From Chroococcus sp. FPU101 (GTDB lineage: Bacteria; Cyanobacteriota; Cyanobacteriia; Cyanobacteriales; Microcystaceae), in assembly GCF_017312365.1 (NCBI RefSeq), contig NZ_BLJI01000010.1, positions 81,209-145,208 on the forward strand: a DNA stretch of 64,000 bases, written 5' to 3'. Below, piece by piece: positions 27,466 through 35,625 of this stretch; positions within the stretch are counted from its first letter, which is position 1, and each line of letters begins with the position of its first letter. The position numbers were made by a program, and so were the translations under genes. Under the pieces are notes generated by a model. It made no database searches and was not told the origin of the DNA. It saw only the letters and a list, made by a program, of their open reading frames with translations.

Positions 27466-28257
27466 TTATTTTTTCGGGGTAGGTTGTTGAGGAGCAGGAC
27501 GAGTTTGAGTAGCAGGAGCGGGTTGTGGGCTACTAGGTGCATTTTCCCGTGCAAAACGAATCGCCTCTTCTGAAGGAACTAACATAATTCTGGTTAGAGC
27601 TTCATCATTACTTTGCTGGAGAGTCGCAATTACACTTTCTAGTGGAACGACATCTATTTTAACGGTGGGAGCTAAATCAGGTTTTTCTTTCTTAAAGCGT
27701 TCCACCATTTCATTTAAAACTGACTTCTCAAAAAAGAAAGGAATAATCTCTTGATTATTTTGATTAATCGTCAAATAACCCCCATCTTTGCCCGCTTTGG
27801 CGACAAATAAAGGAACTCCCCCTTGATATTGTTCGCCATTAGCGGTTAAAACTTGTTTAGCCCCTTCGACTTCAGTTGAAGAAGGAACATAACTAATAAC
27901 TAATCCATCGGGCTGTTTTTGGGTACTTTGTAGTTTATAAACTTGAGCTAAGGAAACGGTTTGAATTTTGACTTTACTCGCTACATCGGGTTGCTGCTGT
28001 TGTAGCTGTTGATAAAATTTTTGCGCGTCTTGCTGGTTGATGAAAATACCCGCGACTTTTTTATTATCTTGACCCACTGCGACTAATGGAATTCCTTTTT
28101 CATCTGCGATCGCAAATACAGGTACAGTTTGTAAAGCTTTTACTACTTGATCTTCGGGTAAAGCAATTGCTTTTAAACCTGTGCCGAGAAAAGAAGTCAG
28201 CAATGCTCCGCCAACTAAGCTTAGTGTCGCCGTCCAACGGACTAAAGTTTTTATCAT
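27466..28257 (-). CDS. Tic22-like protein
   Basis: A 263-residue protein from ATG 28255-28257. A TTG four codons earlier (28269) is open, but the GAGG seven bases before the ATG supports the later start. It has an N-terminal signal-like helix (LVRWTATLSLVGGALLTSFLG), so it is probably exported to the thylakoid lumen or periplasm. The repeated layout of two similar halves (VFAIADEKGIPLVA near 46 and VPLFVAKAGKDGGYLTI near 150) is the Tic22 fold. In cyanobacteria Tic22 is linked to outer-membrane biogenesis; in plastids it is part of the protein import route. The C-terminus is Pro/Ala/Gln rich and disordered. It is the first gene of a tight run with prmC and the Sua5 gene. Confidence 0.85.
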   Translation of the reverse strand: MIKTLVRWTATLSLVGGALLTSFLGTGLKAIALPEDQVVKALQTVPVFAIADEKGIPLVAVGQDNKKVAGIFINQQDAQKFYQQLQQQQPDVASKVKIQTVSLAQVYKLQSTQKQPDGLVISYVPSSTEVEGAKQVLTANGEQYQGGVPLFVAKAGKDGGYLTINQNNQEIIPFFFEKSVLNEMVERFKKEKPDLAPTVKIDVVPLESVIATLQQSNDEALTRIMLVPSEEAIRFARENAPSSPQPAPATQTRPAPQQPTPKK

Positions 28258-28485
28258 AATCAACCTCAAATTTATTTTTTGAAAACTAGATTTTTACTCT
28301 TAAGGGTTAACTCACGGCTTCTTTGTAGGCGGTTGTTTAATTTGTGACTGTCTAACACAGTCGATAGTTTCTTCGGTTTAAACCAGTGTCGCATCAGTTA
28401 AAAATTAATTAACTGTTTAATATTTGCCCATGATACACGATCAAAAATAAATCGGCTGGTTAACCCCCAACCTCTCATAGCATAA

Positions 28486-28508
28486 AAGCCTTTGATGACA
28501 AGGCTTTA
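28486..28508. terminator. Hairpin, probable tRNA-Pro 3' terminator
   Basis: Perfect 8-base arms AAAGCCTT (28486-28493) and AAGGCTTT (28501-28508) enclose a 7-base loop. The hairpin is 26 bases past the 3' end of tRNA-Pro on its strand. Short T-runs follow on both strands, so it might work in either direction. The 28270-28485 stretch upstream of tic22 has no gene that I can see. Confidence 0.5.
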
Positions 28509-28533
28509 GCTTTTTCTATTTAAAATTGTTAAT

Positions 28534-28606
28534 CGGGATGACAGGATTTGAACCTGCGGCATCCTGCTCCCAAAGCAGGCGCGCTACCAAGCTGCGCTAC
28601 ATCCCG
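28534..28606 (-). tRNA. tRNA-Pro (anticodon UGG)
   Basis: The minus-strand sequence folds as a cloverleaf. The acceptor pairs CGGGATG with CATCCCG, the D stem GCGC with GCGC, the anticodon stem CCTGC with GCAGG around TTTGGGA (anticodon TGG), and the T arm is GCAGG-TTCAAAT-CCTGT. No CCA is encoded. The 73-base length is normal. Confidence 0.97.
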
Positions 28607-28716
28607 TTTTGACACCGATTACTAAATGTATCACACTATTCTTTTTTAGTAAATAGTTTTTAGCTTTCAGTTACCAACCCTTCGTTTTCATACGGATGAC
28701 TGGTAACTGATCACTA

Positions 28717-29241
28717 TTAATCAGGATACCAAAACATCCCCTTGATCCCTTCTGGATCGAGCATAAAACCCAAACGTCGATAAAAATCAACGACTTGAGG
28801 ATCAGCAAACAGAGTAATATTGCTGATGTCCTCACTCCGTAGTTTTTTAATCATGTATTTCATCAGTAGCTTTCCAAGACCTTTTTTTTGAAAGGCTGGA
28901 TGAACAACTACATCCCAAATCGTCGCATTAAAAGCGTGATCCGAAGTGGCACGAGCAAACCCGATGAGTCGTCGTCGGTTTCCTCGTATTTCCCACATTG
29001 AGCCAACAAGAAAGCTAAAATTGATCGCTTTTTTGACTTTACGCAAAGGACGACGCGCCCATCCGACTGAGTCACAAAGTTCTTCTAACTCATAGAGATC
29101 GATATCTCGTTCGGTACTAAAAACAATCTGAGATTGTCCTAAAGCATCTCTGGAGACTTCTACCAGTTCACCGGGGAACTGAGGGGATTGGGATGTAGTC
29201 GCGGGGGTCGTGTTATTAAACAATCTTTTCCAAAAAACCAT
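28717..29241 (-). CDS. GNAT-family N-acetyltransferase (Ycf52/NSI-like)
   Basis: A 174-residue acetyltransferase from ATG 29239-29241; a GTG two codons earlier is possible. After a variable N-terminus comes the region [18 protein letters not shown] (about 30-50), [26 protein letters not shown] and motif [15 protein letters not shown] (about 118-131), then [10 protein letters not shown] (about 152). It resembles the Ycf52 protein of algal plastids and plant NSI-type plastid acetyltransferases, from memory. It is a paralogue of the GNAT at 24770. Likely targets are lysines or N-termini of photosynthetic proteins, but this is inference. Confidence 0.85.
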   Translation of the reverse strand: MVFWKRLFNNTTPATTSQSPQFPGELVEVSRDALGQSQIVFSTERDIDLYELEELCDSVGWARRPLRKVKKAINFSFLVGSMWEIRGNRRRLIGFARATSDHAFNATIWDVVVHPAFQKKGLGKLLMKYMIKKLRSEDISNITLFADPQVVDFYRRLGFMLDPEGIKGMFWYPD

Positions 29242-29685
29242 GCCCACAAGGCTTAGTCTTGATGTTGCCTTTAATCTATAGTTTCTAATTTTTCGGATTA
29301 ATATCCTATCTAATTAGTTTACAAGTTTTACCTTTACAGGATGAACTATACACCCTCCATCCCATTGCGATTAAACGTTTGGGACGACAGAAGCGTTTCG
29401 GAAAGAGACTAAATTAAATGTTACTTCGCGCTCCTTGATTTCTGCTAGTCTAGATGATGGGTTAACTCTGAAAGAGGCTAGAGGCGCACTCTTTGAAACT
29501 CAACTAGACAGGATTTTCACCCTTTTTAATTAGGTCAAAGGCCATCAGAAATTTAGATCGATTCTATCACAAACAAATAGCTATACAATCGGCATTTAAC
29601 AGGTTTTTTTAAAAAGAATGTAACTTTCTCCAAAAAAATTCTTCTTTCATAGTTAATGGATTCTACTTTGGGTTAGCATAAAAGT
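29242..29685. other. Divergent intergenic region with a foldable element
   Basis: This gap of about 440 bases between divergent genes has no convincing gene. At 29448-29509 an element has nested stems: GTCTAG (29448-29453) with CTAGAC (29504-29509) and AAAGAG (29471-29476) with CTCTTT (29489-29494). It could be part of an untranslated region or a small RNA. No strong T-run follows on the plus strand. Confidence 0.35.
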
Positions 29686-30552
29686 ATGCCGACCATAGAT
29701 ATTCAAGGGATACCCCACGCTTACGAGCTATATCCCTCTTCTGTTGCTTCGTCTCGTCCTGTCTTAGTTTTTATTCACGGCTGGTTATTGAGTCGCCACT
29801 ATTGGAAACCTTTAGCCACCCGCCTCTGTAAGCATTATCAGTGTCTCACCTATGATTTGAGAGGTTTTGGTGAGTCTATCCTAACTAGGGATGACAATGC
29901 CTCTGTCTTTAGTTATACTTTAGCGGCATACGCTAATGATTTAAAAATCTTATTGAAAAAATTAGAGATCGATCAGGCTTGGTTGATTGGTCATTCTCTA
30001 GGAGGTAGTATCGCTTTATGGGGTGCGGATATCTGCCCAGAACAAGTTCAAGGTGTAATTTGTTTAAACTCAGGAGGTGGAATTTATCTAAAAGAAGAGT
30101 TTGAACGGTTTCGCTCTGTGGGTAAGCGAATTGTTAAGCAACGTCCTGTTTGGTTATCTTCTATACCTTTACTTGATTTAGTATTTGCTCGTATGATGGT
30201 CAAAAATCCTTTACCTCGCCAATGGGGAAAACAACGCCTGATTGACTTTTTTAAAGCGGATCAAGCGGCGGCATTAGGTTCTTTGCTAGAATCGACGACT
30301 GAAACTGAAGTTCATCTTCTCCCCCAAGTCGTATCGCGTCTGAAACAGCCTGTTTATTTTCTCGCGGGACAAAACGATAAGGTCATGGAATTGCAATATA
30401 TTCATCATCTAGCTAGTTTTCACCCACTTTTTTGCTCTTGTGAGGGAAATGTATTAGAAATACCTAATTGTGGTCATATGGCAATGCTTGAACAGCCTGA
30501 CATAGTAAAAGACAAAATAACACAAATCCTAAACCAATATGTCAAGGGTTGA
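29686..30552 (+). CDS. Alpha/beta hydrolase
   Basis: This 288-residue alpha/beta-hydrolase-fold protein has VLVFIHGWLLSRHYWK (about 28) for the oxyanion region, the nucleophile elbow LIGHSLGGSIA (Ser near 106), an acid in LAGQNDKVM (about 230) and the catalytic His in PNCGHMAMLEQPD (about 266). The cap segment (about 125-205) includes LPRQWGKQRLIDFFKAD. It looks like a general esterase/lipase or epoxide-hydrolase-like enzyme, common in cyanobacteria, with no diagnostic motif for one substrate. It stands alone with more than 300 bases on each side. Confidence 0.8.
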   Translation: MPTIDIQGIPHAYELYPSSVASSRPVLVFIHGWLLSRHYWKPLATRLCKHYQCLTYDLRGFGESILTRDDNASVFSYTLAAYANDLKILLKKLEIDQAWLIGHSLGGSIALWGADICPEQVQGVICLNSGGGIYLKEEFERFRSVGKRIVKQRPVWLSSIPLLDLVFARMMVKNPLPRQWGKQRLIDFFKADQAAALGSLLESTTETEVHLLPQVVSRLKQPVYFLAGQNDKVMELQYIHHLASFHPLFCSCEGNVLEIPNCGHMAMLEQPDIVKDKITQILNQYVKG

Positions 30553-30872
30553 TCTCTGTCTGTTGAAACCCTAATTTAGACTGTTAATGGCTCTAAATTT
30601 ATGCCACAATAGATTTTAGAAAACAATATAATATATCAACAACAAACGTCTAAAATTGCTACTTTTTCTAAAGCTTTCAAAAATCCTAAATCAATTTCTT
30701 CTTTCGTTGTCATACAATTCGTTGGAAGACATTTCGTTGCGATACACTTTCGTCAATCGACTCTCACGGTTAATTCTTTTTAAAAACAGGATTTTCCGTT
30801 CTGTTGAGGACTAACACCCTTGTTATTCCCTGTTTTTGAAGTAAGACAAAACTATTGGCTTAGGAGAAACCC
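30553..30872. other. Intergenic region with a long inverted repeat
   Basis: No gene is visible in this 320-base stretch. Near its right end AAAAACAGG (about 30782-30790) and CCTGTTTTT (about 30829-30837) form a 9-base inverted repeat about 38 bases apart, 30-40 bases before the ATG of the next gene. It may be a 5'-leader structure. Confidence 0.4.
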
Positions 30873-31184
30873 ATGTTACACCGCAAGATTTATCAATTAT
30901 GTACAGAAGGGCGAGAAGTGAGCGTTTTCTTGCGGGATCAACAACGCTGGATCGATAATGCGATTATTCTCTCTCTAGAAGGGGATTTAGTGACTATTCG
31001 TTATGAAACAGAAGAAGATGACGAAGTTTCCTCTTGGGAAGAAATGGTACGTTTAGAAAGTATCGGTTCGGTTAGCACTAAACTGTCCTCTGTGTCAAGA
31101 CTTAGCTCAGAAATTCTCGTCTCCGATGACTGCCCCGAAGCAGAACAAATTTATCCTCATTTCCCTGATTCTAATCAAGATTAG
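30873..31184 (+). CDS. Conserved cyanobacterial small protein (DUF6679-like)
   Basis: This 103-residue soluble protein begins MLHRKIYQLCTEGREVSVFL and has RDQQRWIDNAII, LEGDLVTIRYETEEDDEV and SSWEEMVRLESIGSV. That pattern matches a small family found widely in cyanobacteria, which I believe is DUF6679 (from memory). The beta-rich first 75 residues could form an SH3-like barrel. The C-terminus is polar and probably disordered. Function unknown. An inverted repeat lies in its 5' leader. Confidence 0.75.
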   Translation: MLHRKIYQLCTEGREVSVFLRDQQRWIDNAIILSLEGDLVTIRYETEEDDEVSSWEEMVRLESIGSVSTKLSSVSRLSSEILVSDDCPEAEQIYPHFPDSNQD

Positions 31185-31334
31185 AGATTTTATTGACTTA
31201 TCGTTCAAAATTTAATAAGGACTTGAATGGATCTTGAGCAGTGTTAGCTAGTGTTATATTTTTGATTTGTCATCGCTTAACCTGACCATTGATCAGCATT
31301 TGAGTCCTTAAAGCGTATGGTTTAAACGCATTTT

Positions 31335-32978
31335 CTAACCGTCTTCAATGGGTTCAAACACAGGACAATAGCCTTCAGGGAGGACTTTTAGCCCATAAAG
31401 CGGTGAATTTGGATTCCAACACCGTTGACCTTTTTGATGACAACAAGCTTGACAACAATCAATCGACTGTAAACCTCTTGTTAGACTGACTTCGCTCAAT
31501 AATTCTCGTTGAGACAATCCTCTGAGAATTAGATCTTCTCCCTGCCATCGCGCCTCAACTAAACCTGTATCCGCAAAATGAGTCCATCGCGGATCATGGC
31601 TAATAGTATCAGGTAGAGTAATCGTTACGCTGGTTCCAATCTCATTTAATTCACCTTCATAACTACTAGGGGTGGGTGGTAAAGGTTGGATAAACTTTTC
31701 GCCTATAGGTAATTCTACTAAAGCTCCCACGCTTGGCAGGTGCAGTTGATAGCGGTTTTGTAACTCTTCTAAACTCGTAAGATCAGCCAGATAATTTGGT
31801 GAACCGTGAACAAAAATAACGTGTTGTGGGCGTAAATTATGTATCAGTTGCGTTGTATTACGGCTGTCACTGTGTTCAGATAGCAAATAGGTTTCAACTT
31901 GACAGTGACGAGAACGTTTTAAAGCTTTGATGACGGGATGATCGAGTGTAATAAAATGTTGCAAATGTTCGGGGATCAATATCAACCATTGACTCGAAGC
32001 ATCTGAACAATACTGCTGTAGATGATCGATCTGATCAGTTAAAACAATACAAGGTGTTAGCCCTAATTGATCTCGCTTTTCTTCCGTTAGTCGTCCCATT
32101 CTTGGACAGATCCGTTCATCCCAGAATAGCGGTTGATGTTTGGCGAAATTTTGAACCGATGAAGGAAATTCGGGCAATAAATCTAGATAGGCATCACAAG
32201 CAGTGGCGATCATGCCTTCAACCCAAATATCTAAATCACGTCCTGTAAATTGATGGTGCGATCGCAATAATTTCAAGATTTCCTGACCCAAACCCAAAGT
32301 CGGTACAGGTAGCAGAATGTTTTTCTGTTGACTCACTACCTGATAGAGTCGCGTCATCAATTGTTTTTCTTGCTGACGGCGATGGGGGTGACGCATTGTA
32401 CCATAACTTCCTTCAATAATCAAAACATCGGGAGCTAATCCGCGCAGTAACTCAACCGATAAGCCCTCAACGAGTTGGAAGTTAGATAAAGAAAAATCGC
32501 CCGTGTAGAGCAGTTTATAATTACGTTTTGGCGTTTTATAGGTCAATAGTAAAAGAGCCGCCCCGGGTAAATGCCCTGATGGAAAGATTTCAGCCGTTAA
32601 ATCAGGAAATAATTTAATCGGTGAGCGCCATTTCCAACCCTGACAAAAAGTCGGGATCTCTTCTTCTTCAGGCCAATTTAAAGGTAATAATTGAACCGTT
32701 ACATCGCTGGCATAGATGGGCAGTTGTGGATAAGCTTGATGTAAAGCGAGTAAGCCTTTGGCGTGATCTTCATGGGCATGACTACAAAACACCCAATCAA
32801 CGGGGGGTTTTTTGCCTGTTTTTAGAGCTTGGATATTTTCTAAACCGCAGTCTAATAAGATACGGTAGGGGCCCATTTTGACCAATAGACAAACACCTTC
32901 ATGACCATGACCCACACCATAGGTCGAACAGGATAGTAAAGCCCCAGATTCAGCGAATGTTGTGCGATATTGACTCAT
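31335..32978 (-). CDS. Beta-CASP metallo-beta-lactamase-fold RNA nuclease-like protein
   Basis: This 547-residue protein has an N-terminal metallo-beta-lactamase domain with the zinc motif CSHAHEDHAKGL (about 65-76), a second metal ligand in FPSGHLPGAALLL (about 131) and DFS (about 162). It continues into a beta-CASP region with VLIIEGSYGTMRHP (about 188), ILLPVPTLGLGQE, ILIPEHLQHF and LSEHSDSRNTT, VIFVHG (about 390). This family includes archaeal-type CPSF/RNase-J-like nucleases that process RNA 3' ends. The final part has a cysteine-rich tail (SIDCCQACCHQKGQRCW) that may bind a metal. I infer an RNA-processing or DNA-repair role; it is not RNase J itself by length or layout. Confidence 0.78.
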   Translation of the reverse strand: MSQYRTTFAESGALLSCSTYGVGHGHEGVCLLVKMGPYRILLDCGLENIQALKTGKKPPVDWVFCSHAHEDHAKGLLALHQAYPQLPIYASDVTVQLLPLNWPEEEEIPTFCQGWKWRSPIKLFPDLTAEIFPSGHLPGAALLLLTYKTPKRNYKLLYTGDFSLSNFQLVEGLSVELLRGLAPDVLIIEGSYGTMRHPHRRQQEKQLMTRLYQVVSQQKNILLPVPTLGLGQEILKLLRSHHQFTGRDLDIWVEGMIATACDAYLDLLPEFPSSVQNFAKHQPLFWDERICPRMGRLTEEKRDQLGLTPCIVLTDQIDHLQQYCSDASSQWLILIPEHLQHFITLDHPVIKALKRSRHCQVETYLLSEHSDSRNTTQLIHNLRPQHVIFVHGSPNYLADLTSLEELQNRYQLHLPSVGALVELPIGEKFIQPLPPTPSSYEGELNEIGTSVTITLPDTISHDPRWTHFADTGLVEARWQGEDLILRGLSQRELLSEVSLTRGLQSIDCCQACCHQKGQRCWNPNSPLYGLKVLPEGYCPVFEPIEDG

Positions 32979-33014
32979 GCTGTCATTAGTAGGACAAGGG
33001 AGATAAGCAAGATT

Positions 33015-33137
33015 TTAATGAGCCGTACCATTCCCATCATAATTATCAGTGTCGTAGTAGCCGTTTTTAGTACCGAAAAACAAAGCACTGACCGTAAAAA
33101 GGACGGTAAGAATTACAATAATAGTTTTGACATCCAT
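33015..33137 (-). CDS. ndhP: Small membrane protein, probable NDH-1 subunit NdhP
   Basis: This 40-residue frame has an N-terminal hydrophobic helix (TIIVILTVLFTVSALFFG, about 5-22) and a polar end with GTKNGYYDTDNYDGNGTAH. The GYYDxDxYDGNGTAH tail resembles NdhP, a single-pass subunit of the cyanobacterial NDH-1L complex, from memory of the family, not from a search. A GAGGAG ribosome-binding site lies upstream of the ATG (33135-33137). If right, it would help stabilise the respiratory/cyclic complex with the products of ndhF and ndhN in this window. Another small photosynthetic subunit is the main alternative. Confidence 0.55.
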   Translation of the reverse strand: MDVKTIIVILTVLFTVSALFFGTKNGYYDTDNYDGNGTAH

Positions 33138-33238
33138 GACTAAATACTCCTCAATCTAAAAAACGTTAGGTATCTTAACTTAATATTACTGTTAGAAAAT
33201 GTCGATCAGCCAAGAAGCAAGGAAAAATTTAATGGATG

Positions 33239-35149
33239 CTAAGAGCGAATTGATTCTAAGTCGGGTTTAGCAACTGAAGCAATGGGAAGATCTTCAACTT
33301 CGGGTAACCTTAAGAGAGCAGAGCGTAAAGAGGGAACACCGCCCGAAAGACGTTTCAGGAGTTGGGAACGAGGATCATAAAGTAGATAAATTAACTCATC
33401 TTTGGGTTGCCATTGATCACTCGTTGTAACAATGTGTAACGAATTGTCTCTTTTCAGTAATAAAGGTAACAGTTCACCAGAACGGATCAGAGCTTGTAAA
33501 TGAGCTTGTTTGAGCGAAAGTTCTTCATCTGGAATCGTTGTTCTACCTAATTTATATTGACCTTCATTAATATATTGATTCCAAGTTTTCAGAGAAAGAT
33601 TTTCGACTAAAGCTTGATTGACTTTACTGGTAGCTTTATCAAGTGCCTGACGGGGAAAAGCAGCTAACACTCTAGGGGGTTCAAATTCTTCGATAACTCG
33701 TTGTGCTAAAACTAAATTCACCTCTCCATTATTAGTGAGAGCGATAAAAGTTCCAATCGATTCTATTCCTGCTTCTTCTAAAACCGTTGGATTTAAACCA
33801 CTACTTTGAAAAACAGGTAAATTTTCGGCCTCGGCTTTTTGGCAAGCTTCGGCATCGGTATCAATTAAAACCACTGATTCTCCCTCTTCTTGGATTAAAT
33901 GCCCTAATAAACGTCCTAAAGGACTACAACCAATAATCACAGCACCTGTCGCCTCAGATGAGGTAATTTTTAACCAACGGGCAATCCAACGGGCGGTTAA
34001 TCCTTGAATAAATACGGTCATAATAATGGTGAGAAAAACTAAAGCTTTAATCGAGTCGCCCCCGTTAATCCCTTGGCGCGTCAAAATAATGGCAAAAAGA
34101 GAAGCAATTGAAGCTGAGACAATCCCTCGCGGCCCAATCCAAGCAATAAAGAGTTTTTGCCGCCAATTTAACTGACTACCGATCGTACATAACGCAATAC
34201 TCAAAGGACGCACGACCAACATCAGAACTAATACGGTTAATACACTGCCTCGACCTAGTGCAAATATACTAGCTATTGAGAGATCCGCCGCCAGTAGGAT
34301 AAATAAAACTGAGACACATAAAACCGTTAATTGTCCCTTAAAACGCCGTATCAGTCTTTCTTCGGGTAAAGCAGACGCTCTTAAGACAATTCCTGCTACA
34401 ACAGTCGCCATTAAGCCCGATTCGCTACGGCTGTATTGGGATAAGCCAAATAATCCCCAGACTCCTGCTAGAACAACCAAATTTTTTAATTCTTCAGAAA
34501 GAACATTCGCTCTTTTAAGGAAAAATCCGAGCAACCAGCCTAAACTGCCGCCAATAAACGCCCCAATTCCTAGACGCAAAATTAATCCGTTCAAAATTTC
34601 GACGGGAGTCGCGTTGCTATCGAGTAGGGTGTCTAAAACCACAACGGCTAAAATCGCACCGACAGGATCAATTAAAACCCCTTCACCTTCAAGAATAGTT
34701 GCTACTCGACGCTCCACCGCAACCTGTTTCAGCAGAGGACTAATGACGGTTGGCCCTGTCACAACGACTAGAGAAGCATATAAAAACGCGATCGCCCAGG
34801 GAAACTCAGCTAACCAATGGGCTGCCATTCCACCACCGATAAAAGTAATCAGCGTTCCAAGGGTGACTAAATTGCGTAAACTGCCAGAAACACGCCCTAA
34901 CTCACGCAAGGATAAATTTAAGCCTCCTTCAAACAAAATCACTGCAACGGATAGGGCTACAATTACCTCTAATCCGATACCGAGTTGATGGGGGTGCAAA
35001 ATTCCTAAACCGTCTTTGCCGAGAATCATACCAAACAAGAGAAGAAATACAATACTCGGAACTTTTAAATAAGCGGCGACAACTTGCGCGCTGATTCCCG
35101 CGAGAACGGTAATAACGATTTGTAGAGTTAGGTTGAAAGAATCTTCCAT
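33239..35149 (-). CDS. CPA1-type Na+(K+)/H+ antiporter with C-terminal RCK/TrkA domain
   Basis: This 636-residue protein starts with a 12-13 helix cation/proton antiporter domain (about 1-400), including VILFEGGLNLSLREL (about 71), VVTGPTVISPLL (about 128), EGEGVLIDPVGAILAVV (about 155), whose Asp/Glu groups carry the exchanged ions, and GPRGIVSASIASLFAI (about 340). The C-terminal RCK/TrkA-N Rossmann domain (VIIGCSPLGRLLGHLIQEEG, about 403; VVLIDTDAEACQKAE) binds a nucleotide or nucleotide-like ligand to regulate flux. A variable tail follows. It would set cytosolic sodium/pH and be relevant to salt tolerance. Ion preference cannot be read from sequence. Confidence 0.88.
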   Translation of the reverse strand: MEDSFNLTLQIVITVLAGISAQVVAAYLKVPSIVFLLLFGMILGKDGLGILHPHQLGIGLEVIVALSVAVILFEGGLNLSLRELGRVSGSLRNLVTLGTLITFIGGGMAAHWLAEFPWAIAFLYASLVVVTGPTVISPLLKQVAVERRVATILEGEGVLIDPVGAILAVVVLDTLLDSNATPVEILNGLILRLGIGAFIGGSLGWLLGFFLKRANVLSEELKNLVVLAGVWGLFGLSQYSRSESGLMATVVAGIVLRASALPEERLIRRFKGQLTVLCVSVLFILLAADLSIASIFALGRGSVLTVLVLMLVVRPLSIALCTIGSQLNWRQKLFIAWIGPRGIVSASIASLFAIILTRQGINGGDSIKALVFLTIIMTVFIQGLTARWIARWLKITSSEATGAVIIGCSPLGRLLGHLIQEEGESVVLIDTDAEACQKAEAENLPVFQSSGLNPTVLEEAGIESIGTFIALTNNGEVNLVLAQRVIEEFEPPRVLAAFPRQALDKATSKVNQALVENLSLKTWNQYINEGQYKLGRTTIPDEELSLKQAHLQALIRSGELLPLLLKRDNSLHIVTTSDQWQPKDELIYLLYDPRSQLLKRLSGGVPSLRSALLRLPEVEDLPIASVAKPDLESIRS

Positions 35150-35625
35150 AACTTGTTTAGGATAGGGTGATCAATGATTATTACTGACTAAAAGTTAAAA
35201 GTGATTTTATTTGATGCTTGATCATAACGATGCGATCACTAAAATAGTTTTGATATATGATCTAAAAATGTTTTCATCTTAGGATTAAATCAAAAAGAAT
35301 GCTGGAAATTTCTTATTTAAGTAAATCACGCAGTAGAAAGATGGATGATTTCAGGATCAAGCTCAGTAAAATTGATTAAGGCTTTAACCACACAGTAAAG
35401 GAGTTCTTTTATTTAGATGTTTAAGGAATAGAGGAGAACCTGTCTTAGAGCAACTGACTGCAAAGTGATCGTTTTATTGATTTCGGCTATTTTAACATCG
35501 AAGGTTATCAATCATTTTGGTGAAAACTCTTAATAACCAGACAATTGCTTGAGAAATATTCGACAATTAATCTAGAGGCTAGAGGATCTCTAGGGTGTCA
35601 TCCCGTTACTATTATTAATATAATT
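35150..35625. other. Intergenic region, no convincing gene
   Basis: This gap between the antiporter and the GT39 gene is over 470 bases long. A minus-strand frame near 35335-35400 has a short coding-like stretch (VVKALINFTELDPEII), but it lacks a start and has stops on both sides. I see no repeats or terminator. It could be a worn gene fragment. Confidence 0.35.

Noticed and set aside
29290..29418. Plus-strand frame ending RLGRQKRFGKRLN in the gap before the hydrolase
   Set aside because: There is no start codon, no ribosome-binding site and no family match; it is probably chance.
34614..34988. Open frame of 124 codons opposite the antiporter
   Set aside because: It is a shadow of the antiporter coding frame, rich in Ser/Thr/Arg, with no family pattern.
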